Positions 1 through 9,229 are shown, counted from the first letter of the stretch. The stretch is 64,000 nucleotides of DNA from Burkholderia plantarii (GCF_001411805.1 NZ_CP007212.1:3224001-3288000); one strand, 5' to 3'. Numbers and translations: made by a program. Notes: a model not told the origin generated them from the letters alone.

Positions 1-11
1 GCCGGACGGGC

Positions 12-332
12 TCAGTGGCCCGAGGTCATCTTCAGGCCGAGCAGGCCGAGCACGATCAGCAAGGCGCTCGCGACGCGCATCAACGTAACGGCCTCGCCCA
101 TCAGCACGATGCCGACCACGAAGGCGCCGACCACGCCGATGCCGGTCCAGACCGCATAGGCCGTGCCGAGCGGCAACTGGCGCATCGCCATCGCGAGCAG
201 CGCGAAGCTGCCGAGCGCGGTCACCACGGTGAACACGGAAGGCCAGAGGCGCGTGAAGCCCTCCGACGTTTTCATGCCGGCCGCCCAGGCGATTTCGAGC
301 AGGCCGGCGACGAACAGCAGGATCCAGGACAT
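12..332 (-). CDS. sugE: SMR-family guanidinium exporter (SugE/Gdx type)
   Basis: A 106-residue inner-membrane protein with four predicted helices, the usual size for small multidrug resistance proteins. The conserved membrane Glu is at residue 13 (GLLEIAWA), and the Gdx/SugE signature GTAYAVWTGIG lies in the middle. The family works as a dimer that exchanges protons for guanidinium. The ATG at 332 is chosen because GGAG (339-342) lies six bases upstream; a GTG four codons earlier has no such site. The guanidine-II riboswitch just upstream supports guanidinium export over general drug efflux. The end of the gene is complete near the window edge. Confidence 0.93.
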   Translation of the reverse strand: MSWILLFVAGLLEIAWAAGMKTSEGFTRLWPSVFTVVTALGSFALLAMAMRQLPLGTAYAVWTGIGVVGAFVVGIVLMGEAVTLMRVASALLIVLGLLGLKMTSGH

Positions 333-353
333 GAGGGACTCCACGGGGAAGGG

Positions 354-400
354 ACGGGGCCGTCCCCGTGAATCGAAAGGCGCGACCGGGTCGTCCCGGT
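354..400 (-). promoter_or_regulatory. Guanidine-II (mini-ykkC) riboswitch upstream of sugE
   Basis: Read on the minus strand there are two GC-rich hairpins with ACGR tetraloops: ACCGGG-ACGA-CCCGGT (400-385), then ACGGGG-ACGG-CCCCGT (369-354), separated by a short linker. Paired ACGR hairpins are the defining architecture of the guanidine-II class, which commonly precedes SMR exporters. The second hairpin ends twelve bases before the Shine-Dalgarno. Its 5' arm CACGGGGA (370-363) can instead pair perfectly over eight bases with 349-342, whose last base is the first base of GGAG. That suggests translational control. Class assignment is from pattern recognition; ligand binding is inferred. Confidence 0.85.
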
Positions 401-410
401 GCGACCGGCG

Positions 411-419
411 ATTATATCA
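411..419 (-). promoter_or_regulatory. Extended -10 promoter for sugE
   Basis: The minus strand reads TGATATAAT, a perfect extended -10 element (TGnTATAAT). No good -35 is visible, as expected for extended -10 promoters. Transcription would start near 404, just before the first riboswitch hairpin, so promoter and riboswitch positions support each other. Confidence 0.6.
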
Positions 420-560
420 AAATCATTACGGAAAGACGGGCGGGTCCCCCGCCGCGGCGCCGGCGGCGAGCACTGGCGTGGCTGACATGGCGCGCCGCGG
501 GCCGCGCGGCGGGGTAATCGCGACGCACGGCATGGGACCGGATCGTCGCCGGGTTGCCGT

Positions 561-1259
561 TCAGGCCGCGCCGACCAGCCGGTAGCCCACCCCGGTTTCG
601 GTGACGATGTGTTCCGGCTGCGCCGGATCGGCCTCGAGCTTCTGGCGCAGGTGCGCCATGTAGATCCGCAGATAGTGATGGCTCTCGACGTGCGACGGCC
701 CCCAGACGTCGCGCAGCAGCTGCCGGTGCGTCAGTACGCGGCCCGCGTGGCGCACCAGCGTCGCGAGCAGGCGGTATTCGAGCGGCGTCAGATGCACCGG
801 CGCGCCGGCGCGCGTGACGACGCGCAGCGCGAGGTCCACGGTGATCGCGCCGAACGTCACGCTCGGCGTGTCGTTCGCGCCGCCGAGGTTGCGCCGCCGC
901 AGGTGCGCGCGAATCCGCGCCAGCAGTTCGGACACGCCGAACGGCTTGGTCAGGTAGTCGTCGGCGCCGGCGTCGAGCGCGGCCACCTTCTCGTCCTCGC
1001 GCGTGCGCGCCGACAGCACGATCACCGGCAGCTCGGACCAGCCGCGCAACTCGCGGATCACGTCGAGCCCGTCGGTGTCGGGCAGCCCGAGATCGACGAT
1101 CACCAGATCAGGCTTGCGCGTGGCCGTCTCGATCAGCCCCTGCTTGCCGGTCTCGGCGTCGAACACGGCGATGCCCTCGGCCTCGAGCGCGGTGCGCACG
1201 AAGCGGCGGATCTGTTTTTCGTCCTCGATCAGGACGACGGTCAGCGTCGGTTCACTCAT
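561..1259 (-). CDS. kdpE: KdpE response regulator, OmpR family
   Basis: A 232-residue two-domain regulator that activates kdpFABC when phosphorylated by KdpD. The receiver domain (about 1-120) has the acidic pair in LIEDE, the phospho-acceptor Asp56 in DLVIVDLGLPD and the conserved Lys105 in LTKPF. The winged-helix DNA-binding domain (about 130-232) ends with the typical HYLRIYMAHLRQKLE recognition region. Its start overlaps the end of kdpD by eight bases, so the two are probably translationally coupled. It is the last gene of the operon. No T-rich terminator is visible after it. Confidence 0.96.
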   Translation of the reverse strand: MSEPTLTVVLIEDEKQIRRFVRTALEAEGIAVFDAETGKQGLIETATRKPDLVIVDLGLPDTDGLDVIRELRGWSELPVIVLSARTREDEKVAALDAGADDYLTKPFGVSELLARIRAHLRRRNLGGANDTPSVTFGAITVDLALRVVTRAGAPVHLTPLEYRLLATLVRHAGRVLTHRQLLRDVWGPSHVESHHYLRIYMAHLRQKLEADPAQPEHIVTETGVGYRLVGAA

Positions 1260-4200
1260 GGTCGGGCGTCAGCGGAGGTTCGAAAGCGGCGGGCGCGGCG
1301 CGCGGAAGAGCCCGGCCGGCGGCGGCCCGGCCCTCGTCCGGCGGGTTCCCGGCCGCCGTGGTCCGGTCGGCATCGTCGGCTGCGGCGGCTCCATCGGCCT
1401 GCTCGCCCTCGCCGGCGTCATCGACTTCGGGCACGGGCGGCGGCGCATCGACGGGCAGCGTGAACCAGAATCGCGCGCCGAGCACCGAGCCGTCCGGCGC
1501 GAGCCGGTTGCGCGCGCCGATTCTACCGCCATGCGCATCGACGATCGCCCGGCAGATCGCGAGCCCGAGCCCGATGCCGGGCGTGGCCGACTCCTTCTCG
1601 CCGCGCGTGAACTTGTCGAAGATGCGCGCCTCCATGCCGGCGCGCAGCCCCGGGCCGTGATCGTCGACGGTGACGCGCACGAACGGCTTGCCGTCCTCGT
1701 CGATACGCTCGGCGCCGATCACGAGCGCGGCGCCGGCCGGCGTGTATTTCGCCGCGTTCTCGAACAGGTTCGCGAACAGCCGCTCCATCAGCACCGCGTC
1801 GGTCTGCAACAGCGGCAGGTCGGCAGGCAGCCGCACCTGCACCGGATGGCGCGCCAGCACGCGCTTGCAGGCCGCGAGCGCGGCGCCGACGGTTTCCTCG
1901 AGCAGCGACCACTGCCGCTTCAGCTGCAGGCTGCCGGCCTGCAGCCGCGCCATGTCGAGCAGGTTCGTGACGATTCCGGTCATGCGCAGCGCCTCGTCAT
2001 GGATCGCCTCGGCGAGTTCATGCTCGCGGCTCACGGCGGCCTCGGCCGCCGTGGCTGCCACGGTAACCGCCGTGCCCGCCGCCGTGCCGGTGGTGGCCGC
2101 CGCGCCGGCCGCTCTGGTAGCCCCGCCGCGCTGCCCCGCCGCCTCGTGCAGCCCCGCCAGCATCGACGAGAAGCCGACGATGGTGGTGAGCGGCGTGCGC
2201 AGGTCGTGCGAGATCGCCGACAGCAGCGAGTTGCGCAGCCGCTCGGACTCCATGCTGACCAGCGCGTCGCGCGCGATCTCGACGTAGTGGACGCGTTCGA
2301 GCGCGAGCGCGATCTGCGCGGCGAACGCGTCGAGCATGCGCTGCTGCTCGGGCATGTCGAGCTCGCGCGCGTCCTGCGTGACCACGGCCAGCACGCCGCG
2401 TGTGCGCATCGGCGCCTTCAGCGGCAGGTAGCGCGCGAGCGCGGCCGGCAGCGTGTCGGTGCCGCGCCCGGCCGGCTTCTGCTGGTCGTAGACCCACTGC
2501 CCGACGTCGCTGTCGAGCGCGGCGCCCGTCAGCGTCAGCGCCTCGTCGGGGTTCTCGATCTTCTGGCGCACCTGGTCCGCGCTGTCGGGCAGCAGCATCG
2601 CCACGCGCGCGCGGAACACCTCGGCCACGTGCCGGCTGCCGATCTCGACGATCTGCTCGGCCGTCAGCGCGGCGGCCAGCTCGCGCGCCATCGCGTACAT
2701 CGCGCCGGTGCGCCGCTCGCGCCGCTCGGCCAGGCCCGCCGCGCGAGTCAGGCTCGAGGTCAGGTGACTGATCACGAGCGAGGTCAGCAGCATGCCGAAG
2801 AAGGTCAGCAGGTATTGCGTGTCGGACACCGACAGCGACATCCGCGGCGGCACGAAGAAGAAATCGAACGCGGCGACCGACAGGAACGACTGCATCACGC
2901 CCGGCCCGCGCCCGAGCCGCACGGCGCAGAACACCACGCCGAGCAGGTACAGCATCACGAGGTTGGTCAGGTCGAGGCGCGTCTGCGCGAGGCTTGCGAT
3001 GCCGGTCAGCACCGCGCAGATCGCGGCGGCCACGGCGTAGTGGCGCGGCGGCGAGCGCTCGCCCGCCAGCCGCAGGAACGCGTCGCGCCAGGCCAGCGCG
3101 CCGGCGTCGGATGGCGCGCGACGCGCCTCGTCCTGGGCCGAGGCGCGCAGCAGCATCAGGTCGAGGTCGCCGGCACGCTCGGCGAGCCGCTCGCCGAACG
3201 GCCGCGCGAGCCGGCGCGCGAAGCCGGCGCGCGGCGAGCCGCCCGCCACCAGCTTCGAGACGTTGCGCACCTGCGCGTAGCCGATCAGCGCGGCCACCGC
3301 GTCGCCGCCCGCGAGCGTGACGGTCTCGGCGCCGAGTTCGGCCGCGAGCTTCAGCGCGTCGAGCGGCCGGCGCCGCCGCGCATCGTCGAGCCGCTGCGAG
3401 CGCGGCGTCTCCACATACACCGCGATCCAGTCGGCCTTCAGCCCGGCCGCGAGGCGCGCCGCCGCGCGCACCAGCGTGGGCGCCTCCGGCCCCGGCCCGA
3501 CGCACACCAGCAGCCGCTCGCGCGCCTGCCAGATGCGCGCGATCGAGCGATCGGCGCGGTACTCGCGCATCTGCGCGTCGACGCGGTCGGCGGTGCGGCG
3601 CAGCGCCAGCTCGCGCAGCGCGATCAGGTTGCCCTTGCGGAAGAAGTTGCGCACCGCGCGCTCGGCCTGCTGCGGCAGGTACACCTTGCCGTCGCGCATC
3701 CGCTCGAGCAGCTCGTCGGCCGGCAGGTCGACCAGCGTGACCTCGTCGGCCGCGTCGAACACGCGGTCCGGCACGGTCTCCCAGACACGGATGCCGGTGA
3801 TCGCGCCGACCACGTCGTTGAGGCTTTCGAGGTGCTGGACGTTGACGGTGGTGTAGACGTCGATGCCGGCGTCGAGCAGCTCATGCACGTCCTGCCAGCG
3901 CTTCAGGTGGCGCGTGCCGGGCAGGTTCGAGTGGGCCAGCTCGTCGACCAGCACCAGCTGCGGGCGCCGTTCGAGCGCCGCGTCGAGATCGAACTCCTCG
4001 AGCCGCCGGCCGCGATGCTCGATCACGCGCGGCGCGAGCAGGTCGAGCCCGCTGAGCAGCGCGGCGGTCTCGCGCCGGCCGTGCGTCTCGACGATGCCGA
4101 CCAGCACGTCGACGCCCTCGTCGGCGCGCGAGCGCGCCGCCTGCAGCATCGCGTAGGTCTTGCCGACGCCGGCCGAGGCGCCGAAGAAGATCTTCAGCCG

Positions 4201-4269
4201 GCCGCGCTGCTGCTTCTCCTCCTCGCGCTGGAGCTTGTCGAGAAGCTGGTCGGGATCGGGACGGTTCAT
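1252..4269 (-). CDS. kdpD: KdpD sensor histidine kinase for potassium limitation / turgor
   Basis: About 1,005 residues. The N-terminal KdpD domain carries a Walker A motif at 30-38 (GASAGVGKT) and is followed by a USP-like region, four clustered membrane helices in the middle, a GAF-like region, then the DHp domain with phospho-acceptor His688 (ISHDLRTPL) and an HATPase domain with GIGLGLAICRAIV. The ATG at 4269 gives the usual MNRPDPDQLL-type start; longer in-frame versions add unrelated residues. Unusually, the DHp hairpin loop contains an Ala/Thr/Gly-rich insert at about residues 709-747. The last about 70 residues form an Asp/Ala/Pro-rich tail after the kinase core. The gene lies 142 bases after kdpC, beyond a terminator-like hairpin. 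Confidence 0.95.
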   Translation of the reverse strand: MNRPDPDQLLDKLQREEEKQQRGRLKIFFGASAGVGKTYAMLQAARSRADEGVDVLVGIVETHGRRETAALLSGLDLLAPRVIEHRGRRLEEFDLDAALERRPQLVLVDELAHSNLPGTRHLKRWQDVHELLDAGIDVYTTVNVQHLESLNDVVGAITGIRVWETVPDRVFDAADEVTLVDLPADELLERMRDGKVYLPQQAERAVRNFFRKGNLIALRELALRRTADRVDAQMREYRADRSIARIWQARERLLVCVGPGPEAPTLVRAAARLAAGLKADWIAVYVETPRSQRLDDARRRRPLDALKLAAELGAETVTLAGGDAVAALIGYAQVRNVSKLVAGGSPRAGFARRLARPFGERLAERAGDLDLMLLRASAQDEARRAPSDAGALAWRDAFLRLAGERSPPRHYAVAAAICAVLTGIASLAQTRLDLTNLVMLYLLGVVFCAVRLGRGPGVMQSFLSVAAFDFFFVPPRMSLSVSDTQYLLTFFGMLLTSLVISHLTSSLTRAAGLAERRERRTGAMYAMARELAAALTAEQIVEIGSRHVAEVFRARVAMLLPDSADQVRQKIENPDEALTLTGAALDSDVGQWVYDQQKPAGRGTDTLPAALARYLPLKAPMRTRGVLAVVTQDARELDMPEQQRMLDAFAAQIALALERVHYVEIARDALVSMESERLRNSLLSAISHDLRTPLTTIVGFSSMLAGLHEAAGQRGGATRAAGAAATTGTAAGTAVTVAATAAEAAVSREHELAEAIHDEALRMTGIVTNLLDMARLQAGSLQLKRQWSLLEETVGAALAACKRVLARHPVQVRLPADLPLLQTDAVLMERLFANLFENAAKYTPAGAALVIGAERIDEDGKPFVRVTVDDHGPGLRAGMEARIFDKFTRGEKESATPGIGLGLAICRAIVDAHGGRIGARNRLAPDGSVLGARFWFTLPVDAPPPVPEVDDAGEGEQADGAAAADDADRTTAAGNPPDEGRAAAGRALPRAAPAAFEPPLTPDHE

Positions 4270-4340
4270 GCGGGGGGCGCCGCCGCGGGTCGCGGGCGGC
4301 GCGTCGTGGAAGGTCGCTGCATTGTGGTGCCAAACCCCGG

Positions 4341-4374
4341 AAAAAGAAAAGGCGGCACGCACCGGGCGCGCCGC
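4341..4374 (-). terminator. Terminator-like hairpin between kdpC and kdpD
   Basis: On the minus strand GCGGCGCGC (4374-4366) pairs with GCGTGCCGC (4360-4352) across a five-base loop, giving a nine-pair stem with one G-U. It is followed by C and the tract TTTTCTTTTT (4350-4341). This has the form of an intrinsic terminator in the kdpC-kdpD gap. It could lower kdpDE transcription relative to kdpFABC, or end the structural transcript if kdpDE has its own promoter. Confidence 0.6.
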
Positions 4375-4411
4375 ATCGGACGACCGGGCGGGTCGCCCAG
4401 ATCAGGCACGC

Positions 4412-4993
4412 TCAGTGCGCGGCCTTGCCCGCGTCGAGCGCGAGGTTCAGTTCGAGCACGTTCACGCGCGGCTCGCCGAACAGGCCGAACTGGCGGCCCC
4501 GCGTATGCGCGTCGACCAGCTGGCGCACCGCGTCGGCCGGCATCGCGCGCGCCTTCGCGACGCGGGCGATCTGGTAGGCCGCCGCGGCCGGGCTGATCTC
4601 CGGATCGAGGCCGCTGCCCGAGGCGGTGACGAGATCCACCGGCACCGGCTGCGAGAGATCGGTGCCGGCCGCCTTCAGCGCGTCGAGCCGGCCCTTGACC
4701 TGGTCGGCCAGCGCCGGGTTGGTCGGACCGAGGTTCGAGGCGCTCGAACCCTGCCCGTTGTACGGCATCGGGCTGGTGGCCGAGAGCCGCCCCCAGAAGT
4801 CTTGCGGCGCGTCGAACGGCTGGCCGATCAGCGACGAGCCGACCACCTTGCCGTTCAGCTCGATCAGGCTGCCGCCCGCCTGCGACGGGAACACGGCCGA
4901 GCCGAACGCGGTCATCACCGCCGGATACGCGAGCCCCGTGACGACGGTGAGCACCGCGAACAGGACGACGAGCGGACGAATCAGGGTCTTCAT
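4412..4993 (-). CDS. kdpC: KdpC subunit of the potassium-transporting ATPase
   Basis: A 193-residue protein with one N-terminal membrane helix (about 8-28) and an outside domain, the standard KdpC plan. Family signatures include GSSLIGQPF near the front and [15 protein letters not shown] at the end. KdpC binds KdpB and KdpA and is required for assembly and function of the P-type potassium pump. It starts 13 bases after kdpB, consistent with a polycistronic kdpFABC message. Length and motifs appear intact. Confidence 0.96.
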   Translation of the reverse strand: MKTLIRPLVVLFAVLTVVTGLAYPAVMTAFGSAVFPSQAGGSLIELNGKVVGSSLIGQPFDAPQDFWGRLSATSPMPYNGQGSSASNLGPTNPALADQVKGRLDALKAAGTDLSQPVPVDLVTASGSGLDPEISPAAAAYQIARVAKARAMPADAVRQLVDAHTRGRQFGLFGEPRVNVLELNLALDAGKAAH

Positions 4994-5006
4994 GACGAAC
5001 CTTCCT

Positions 5007-7091
5007 TTATACCCAGCCGAAAGCGGCGAGCACGATGTCGATCAGCTTGATGCCGACGAACGGCACCAGGATCCCGCCGAGTCCGTAGACCAGCAGGTTG
5101 CGGCGCAGCAGCGTGGCCGCGCCGAGCGCGCGATAGCGCACGCCCTTGAGCGCGAGCGGGATCAGCAGCACGATGATCAGCGCGTTGAAGATCACCGCGG
5201 ACATGATCGCCGAGGCCGGCGTGGCCAGATGCATCACGTTCAGCGCGTCGAGCTGCGGATAGGTGGTGGCGAACGCGGCCGGGATGATCGCGAAATACTT
5301 GGCGACGTCGTTGGCGATCGAGAAGGTCGTCAGCGAGCCGCGCGTCATCAGCATCTGCTTGCCGATCTCGACGATCTCGATCAGCTTGGTCGGGTTCGAA
5401 TCGAGGTCGACCATGTTGCCGGCTTCCTTGGCCGCCTGCGTGCCGGTGTTCATGGCCACCGCGACGTCGGCCTGCGCGAGCGCCGGCGCGTCGTTGGTGC
5501 CGTCGCCCGTCATCGCCACCAGGCGCCCGGCCGTCTGGTGCTCGCGGATCGTCGCGAGCTTGGTCTCGGGGGTCGCCTCGGCGAGGAAGTCGTCGACGCC
5601 CGCCTCGGCCGCGATCGCGGCGGCGGTGAGCCGGTTGTCGCCCGTCACCATCACGGTCTTGATGCCCATCTTGCGCAGCTCGGCGAAGCGCTCCTTGATG
5701 CCGCCCTTCACGATGTCCTTCAGCTCGATCACGCCGAGCACGCGGGTCGCGTCGCCCAGCCGTTCGGCCACCACCAGCGGGGTGCTGCCGCGCCGCGCGA
5801 TGTCGTCCACGGCGCGCCGCACGTCCTCGGGAAAGCGCGCGCCCTGGGCCTCGACGTACTGGCGGATCGCGTCGGCCGCGCCCTTGCGGATCTCGCGATC
5901 GGGCAGATCCACGCCGCTCATGCGGGTCTGCGCCGAGAAGCCGATGAAGGTGGCGCGCAGCGCGGCCATGTCGCGCTGGCGCAGGTTGAAGCGCGTCTTG
6001 GCCAGCACCACGATGCTGCGGCCTTCCGGGGTCTCGTCGGCCAGCGACGAGAGCTGCGCCGCGTCGGCCAGCGTTTCCTCTGGCACGCCCGCGGCCGGCA
6101 CGAAGGTGGAGGCCTGGCGGTTGCCGAGCGTGATGGTGCCGGTCTTGTCGAGCAGCAGCACGTCGACGTCGCCGGCCGCCTCGACCGCGCGGCCCGAGGT
6201 GGCGATCACGTTGGCCTGCATCATGCGGCTCATGCCGGCCACGCCGATCGCCGAGAGCAGCCCGCCGATGGTGGTCGGGATCAGGCAGACCAGCAGCGCG
6301 ACCAGCGCCGTGATGGTGACCACGTGGCCCGCGCCCATCGCCTGCACCGAGAAGATCGAGAACGGCAGCAGCGTGGCGGTGGCCAGCAGCATCACGATCG
6401 TCAGCGCGACCAGCAGGATGGTCAGCGCGATCTCGTTGGGGGTCTTCTGGCGCTTGGCGCCTTCCACCATGGCGATCATCCGGTCGAGGAACGCCTCGCC
6501 CGGGTTGGCCGTGACCTTCACGACGATCCAGTCCGACAGCACCCGCGTGCCGCCCGTGACCGACGAGAAATCGCCGCCCGACTCGCGGATCACCGGCGCC
6601 GATTCGCCGGTGATCGCCGATTCGTCGACCGAGGCGACGCCGTCCACCACCTCGCCGTCGGCGGGGATCGTGTCGCCGGCCTCGACCAGCACCACGTCGC
6701 CGCGACGCAGCTCGCTGGCGGTGGTGATGCGGATCGGCGACTTCGGATGCGGCTCGTTGAGCTTCTTGGCCATCACGTCCTTCTTCGCGCTGCGCAGCGA
6801 GGCGGCCTGGGCCTTCGAGCGGCCCTCGGCAAGCGCCTCGGCGAAGTTCGCGAACAGCACCGTGAACCAGAGCCAGAGCGTGACCGCGAGGATGAAGCCG
6901 GCCGGCGCCTCGGCCTGGCCGGCGAGCGCGGCGATCCAGAGGATGGTGGTGAGCACGCTGCCGACGTAGACGCAGAACATCACCGGATTGCGGAACTGCG
7001 TGCGCGGCGTGAGTTTCTTGAACGATTCGACGATCGCCGGGCGCACCAGCGCCGGGTCGAACATCGATCGCGTTGCGGAATGTTGATTCAT
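5007..7091 (-). CDS. kdpB: KdpB, P-type ATPase catalytic subunit
   Basis: A 694-residue P-type ATPase (class IA) that couples ATP hydrolysis to potassium import through KdpA. The phosphorylated Asp is residue 315 in DKTGT. The actuator motif TGES, the hinge [10 protein letters not shown] and the P-domain [21 protein letters not shown] are all present. Membrane helices lie near 35-85, 215-280 and at the C-terminal end. The ATG at 7091 is preferred over an in-frame start six codons upstream because AGGAT lies five bases before it. A 98-base gap separates it from kdpA. Confidence 0.97.
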   Translation of the reverse strand: MNQHSATRSMFDPALVRPAIVESFKKLTPRTQFRNPVMFCVYVGSVLTTILWIAALAGQAEAPAGFILAVTLWLWFTVLFANFAEALAEGRSKAQAASLRSAKKDVMAKKLNEPHPKSPIRITTASELRRGDVVLVEAGDTIPADGEVVDGVASVDESAITGESAPVIRESGGDFSSVTGGTRVLSDWIVVKVTANPGEAFLDRMIAMVEGAKRQKTPNEIALTILLVALTIVMLLATATLLPFSIFSVQAMGAGHVVTITALVALLVCLIPTTIGGLLSAIGVAGMSRMMQANVIATSGRAVEAAGDVDVLLLDKTGTITLGNRQASTFVPAAGVPEETLADAAQLSSLADETPEGRSIVVLAKTRFNLRQRDMAALRATFIGFSAQTRMSGVDLPDREIRKGAADAIRQYVEAQGARFPEDVRRAVDDIARRGSTPLVVAERLGDATRVLGVIELKDIVKGGIKERFAELRKMGIKTVMVTGDNRLTAAAIAAEAGVDDFLAEATPETKLATIREHQTAGRLVAMTGDGTNDAPALAQADVAVAMNTGTQAAKEAGNMVDLDSNPTKLIEIVEIGKQMLMTRGSLTTFSIANDVAKYFAIIPAAFATTYPQLDALNVMHLATPASAIMSAVIFNALIIVLLIPLALKGVRYRALGAATLLRRNLLVYGLGGILVPFVGIKLIDIVLAAFGWV

Positions 7092-7189
7092 TGTGATCCT
7101 CGATGGCATCGCGAGCGATGCGCGGATACCGTATTCCCGTTACCTGTGTGGGTGGGCCGGAGGCGCTCGCGCCACCCGGCCCGGATCGA

Positions 7190-8998
7190 TCAGTGCGAGT
7201 TCGCGAACAGCATCAGATGCTCGACGCCGGGGCCGAGCGCGAGCGCCGGCACGTAGGTGAGCGCGCCCACCAGCAGCACCGAGCCGAGCAGCAGCACCAC
7301 GAAGAGGGGCCCGTGGGTGGGCAGCGTGCCGCTGGTGGCGACGATGCGCTTCTTCGCGGCCAGCGAGCCGGCGATCGCGAGCACCGGCACGATCGTGCCG
7401 AAGCGCCCGAACCACATCGCGATCGCGGTCAGCCAGTTGTAGAACGGCGTGCTCACGGTAAGCCCGGCGAACGCGCTGCCGTTGTTGTTGGCGGCCGAAC
7501 TGAACGCGTAGAGGATCTCCGAGAAGCCGTGCGGGCCGGGGTTCGCGATCCCCGCGCGGCCCGCCGCCGAGAGCACCGCGATCGAGGTGCCCACCAGCAC
7601 CAGCAGCGGCGTGAGCAGCACCACGATCGACACCATCTTCATCTCGTAGGCCTCGATCTTCTTGCCGACGTACTCGGGCGTGCGACCGATCATCAGGCCC
7701 GCCACGAACACCGCCAGCAACGCGAACACCAGCATCCCGTAGAGCCCGGAGCCGACCCCGCCGAAGATCACCTCGCCGAGCTGGATCAGCAGCATCGGCA
7801 CGAGGCCGCCGACCGGCGTCAGCGAATCATGCGCGCCGTCCACGGCGCCGCACGAGGCGGCGGTGGTGGCCACCACGAAGAGGCTGGTCTGGGCGATGCC
7901 GAAGCGCGTCTCCTTGCCTTCCATGTTGCCGCCCGCCTGCAGCGCGCCCGCGCCCTGGTCGACGTGCAGCGCCGCGAACACCGGGCTCGCGCGCTGCTCG
8001 GCGCCCGCCTCGATGCCGACCGCCACCGCGAACGCCACCGTCATCGCGGCGAGCACCGCGATGCCCTGGCGCCGGTCGCCGATCATGCGGCCGAACACGA
8101 GGCAGAGCGCGGCGGGCAGGATCAGGATCGACAGCAGCTGCACGACGTTCGAGAACGGCGTGGGGTTCTCGTAGGGATGCGCGGAGTTGCCGTTGAAGAA
8201 GCCGCCGCCGTTGGTGCCGAGCATCTTGATCGCTTCCTGCGAGGCGACCGGGCCCATCGCGATGGTCTGCGAGGTAAGCGGCGTGGCGACCGTCACCGGA
8301 TTGCCCTTGGCGTCCTTCAGCGGGTTGCCCTGCGCGTCGAGCTTCGGCGCCTGGTAGCTCGAGGCCTGCAGCGTCGGCACGTCGGTGTAGGCGCGGAAGT
8401 TCTGGATCACGCCCTGGCTCATCAGCAGCGCGGCGATCAACGCCGCCATCGGCAGCAGCACGTAGAGCGTCACGCGCGTGATGTCGACCCAGAAGTTGCC
8501 GATGGTCTTCGCCGTGTGGCGCGCGAAGCCGCGGATCAGCGCGATCACCACCACGATCCCGGTGGCCGCCGACAGGAAGTTCTGCACGGTCAGGCCCAGC
8601 ATCTGCGTCAGGTAGCTGACGGTCTGCTCGGGCGAATAATCCTGCCAGTTCGTGTTGGTGACGAAGCTGACCGCCGTGTTGAACGCGCCGTCCACCGTCA
8701 TCGGCGCGAACTGCTGCGGGTTGCCGGGCAGCCATTGCTGGATGCGCAGCAGCAGATAGAGGAACAGCATGCCGAGCACGTTGAACGCGATCGTGGCGAG
8801 CGCGTAGTGCTTCCACGACATCTCGGCGCCCGGGTCCACGCCGGCCACGCGATACAGCGCGCGTTCGAGCGGGCCGAACACGCGCACCACGCGCGACGAG
8901 CCGTCCATCACGCGGCTCAGGTAGCCGGCCACCGGCACGGCGAGCGCCAGCAGCACGACGATGAAGATCCCCGCCTGCAACAGGTTGTTCGCGTTCAT
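7190..8998 (-). CDS. kdpA: KdpA, potassium-binding channel-like subunit
   Basis: A 602-residue membrane protein with about ten helices, which selects and conducts potassium in the KdpFABC complex. The pore-loop segments typical of the family are visible, including TNTNWQDYSPEQTVSY, NGGGFFNGNSAHPYENP and NNNGSAFAGL. The ATG at 8998 overlaps the kdpF stop as ATGA, giving tight translational coupling. A longer in-frame reading upstream only translates the kdpF region in another frame and is rejected. Confidence 0.97.
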   Translation of the reverse strand: MNANNLLQAGIFIVVLLALAVPVAGYLSRVMDGSSRVVRVFGPLERALYRVAGVDPGAEMSWKHYALATIAFNVLGMLFLYLLLRIQQWLPGNPQQFAPMTVDGAFNTAVSFVTNTNWQDYSPEQTVSYLTQMLGLTVQNFLSAATGIVVVIALIRGFARHTAKTIGNFWVDITRVTLYVLLPMAALIAALLMSQGVIQNFRAYTDVPTLQASSYQAPKLDAQGNPLKDAKGNPVTVATPLTSQTIAMGPVASQEAIKMLGTNGGGFFNGNSAHPYENPTPFSNVVQLLSILILPAALCLVFGRMIGDRRQGIAVLAAMTVAFAVAVGIEAGAEQRASPVFAALHVDQGAGALQAGGNMEGKETRFGIAQTSLFVVATTAASCGAVDGAHDSLTPVGGLVPMLLIQLGEVIFGGVGSGLYGMLVFALLAVFVAGLMIGRTPEYVGKKIEAYEMKMVSIVVLLTPLLVLVGTSIAVLSAAGRAGIANPGPHGFSEILYAFSSAANNNGSAFAGLTVSTPFYNWLTAIAMWFGRFGTIVPVLAIAGSLAAKKRIVATSGTLPTHGPLFVVLLLGSVLLVGALTYVPALALGPGVEHLMLFANSH

Positions 8999-9087
8999 TC
9001 GATGTCCTCCGCGCGCAGCAGCGCGTAGACCAGATAAGCGAACAACAGCGCGGTGGCGAGCCCCGCGAGCCAAAGCATCCAGTTCAT
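8995..9087 (-). CDS. kdpF: KdpF small membrane subunit
   Basis: A 30-residue single-helix protein beginning MNWMLWLAGLATALLF and ending LLRAEDIE, matching the KdpF pattern of one hydrophobic helix and a short charged tail. KdpF stabilises the KdpABC complex in the inner membrane. It is coupled at both ends by ATGA overlaps, with the 35-residue ORF upstream and with kdpA downstream. It is easily missed because of its size. Confidence 0.9.
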   Translation of the reverse strand: MNWMLWLAGLATALLFAYLVYALLRAEDIE

Positions 9088-9191
9088 GACCGCCCCCCGC
9101 GACCCATTTGCGAGAGCTTGTCGCACCCCGCGACCAGCGCGACGATCAGCACCGCAAACAGTGCGAGACCGCCTACATACAGCGCATCCAT
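9084..9191 (-). CDS. 35-residue single-helix leader ORF of the kdp operon
   Basis: This tiny ORF starts MDALYVGGLALF, has one hydrophobic segment (about 4-22), then a Cys (23) and a polar tail DKLSQMGRGGRS. GGAG lies nine bases before the ATG, and the stop overlaps the kdpF start as ATGA. Similar short proteins before kdpF are remembered from other beta- and gamma-proteobacteria, often unnamed. It could be an extra small Kdp subunit or a translational leader coupling ribosomes into kdpF. The ORF, ribosome site and coupling are visible in the sequence; any function is inferred. Confidence 0.65.
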   Translation of the reverse strand: MDALYVGGLALFAVLIVALVAGCDKLSQMGRGGRS

Positions 9192-9229
9192 TGTTGTGTT
9201 CTCCGTGTTCCTGTTCGAACGGATGCAAC

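Noticed and set aside
1003..4596. A plus-strand open frame of about 1,197 codons opposite kdpD
   Set aside because: Same cause: third-position GC bias of kdpD opens the opposite frame. No domain is recognisable.
7110..7189. Possible small gene in the kdpA-kdpB gap
   Set aside because: The 98-base gap has no ORF with a ribosome site; it is probably just untranslated spacer.
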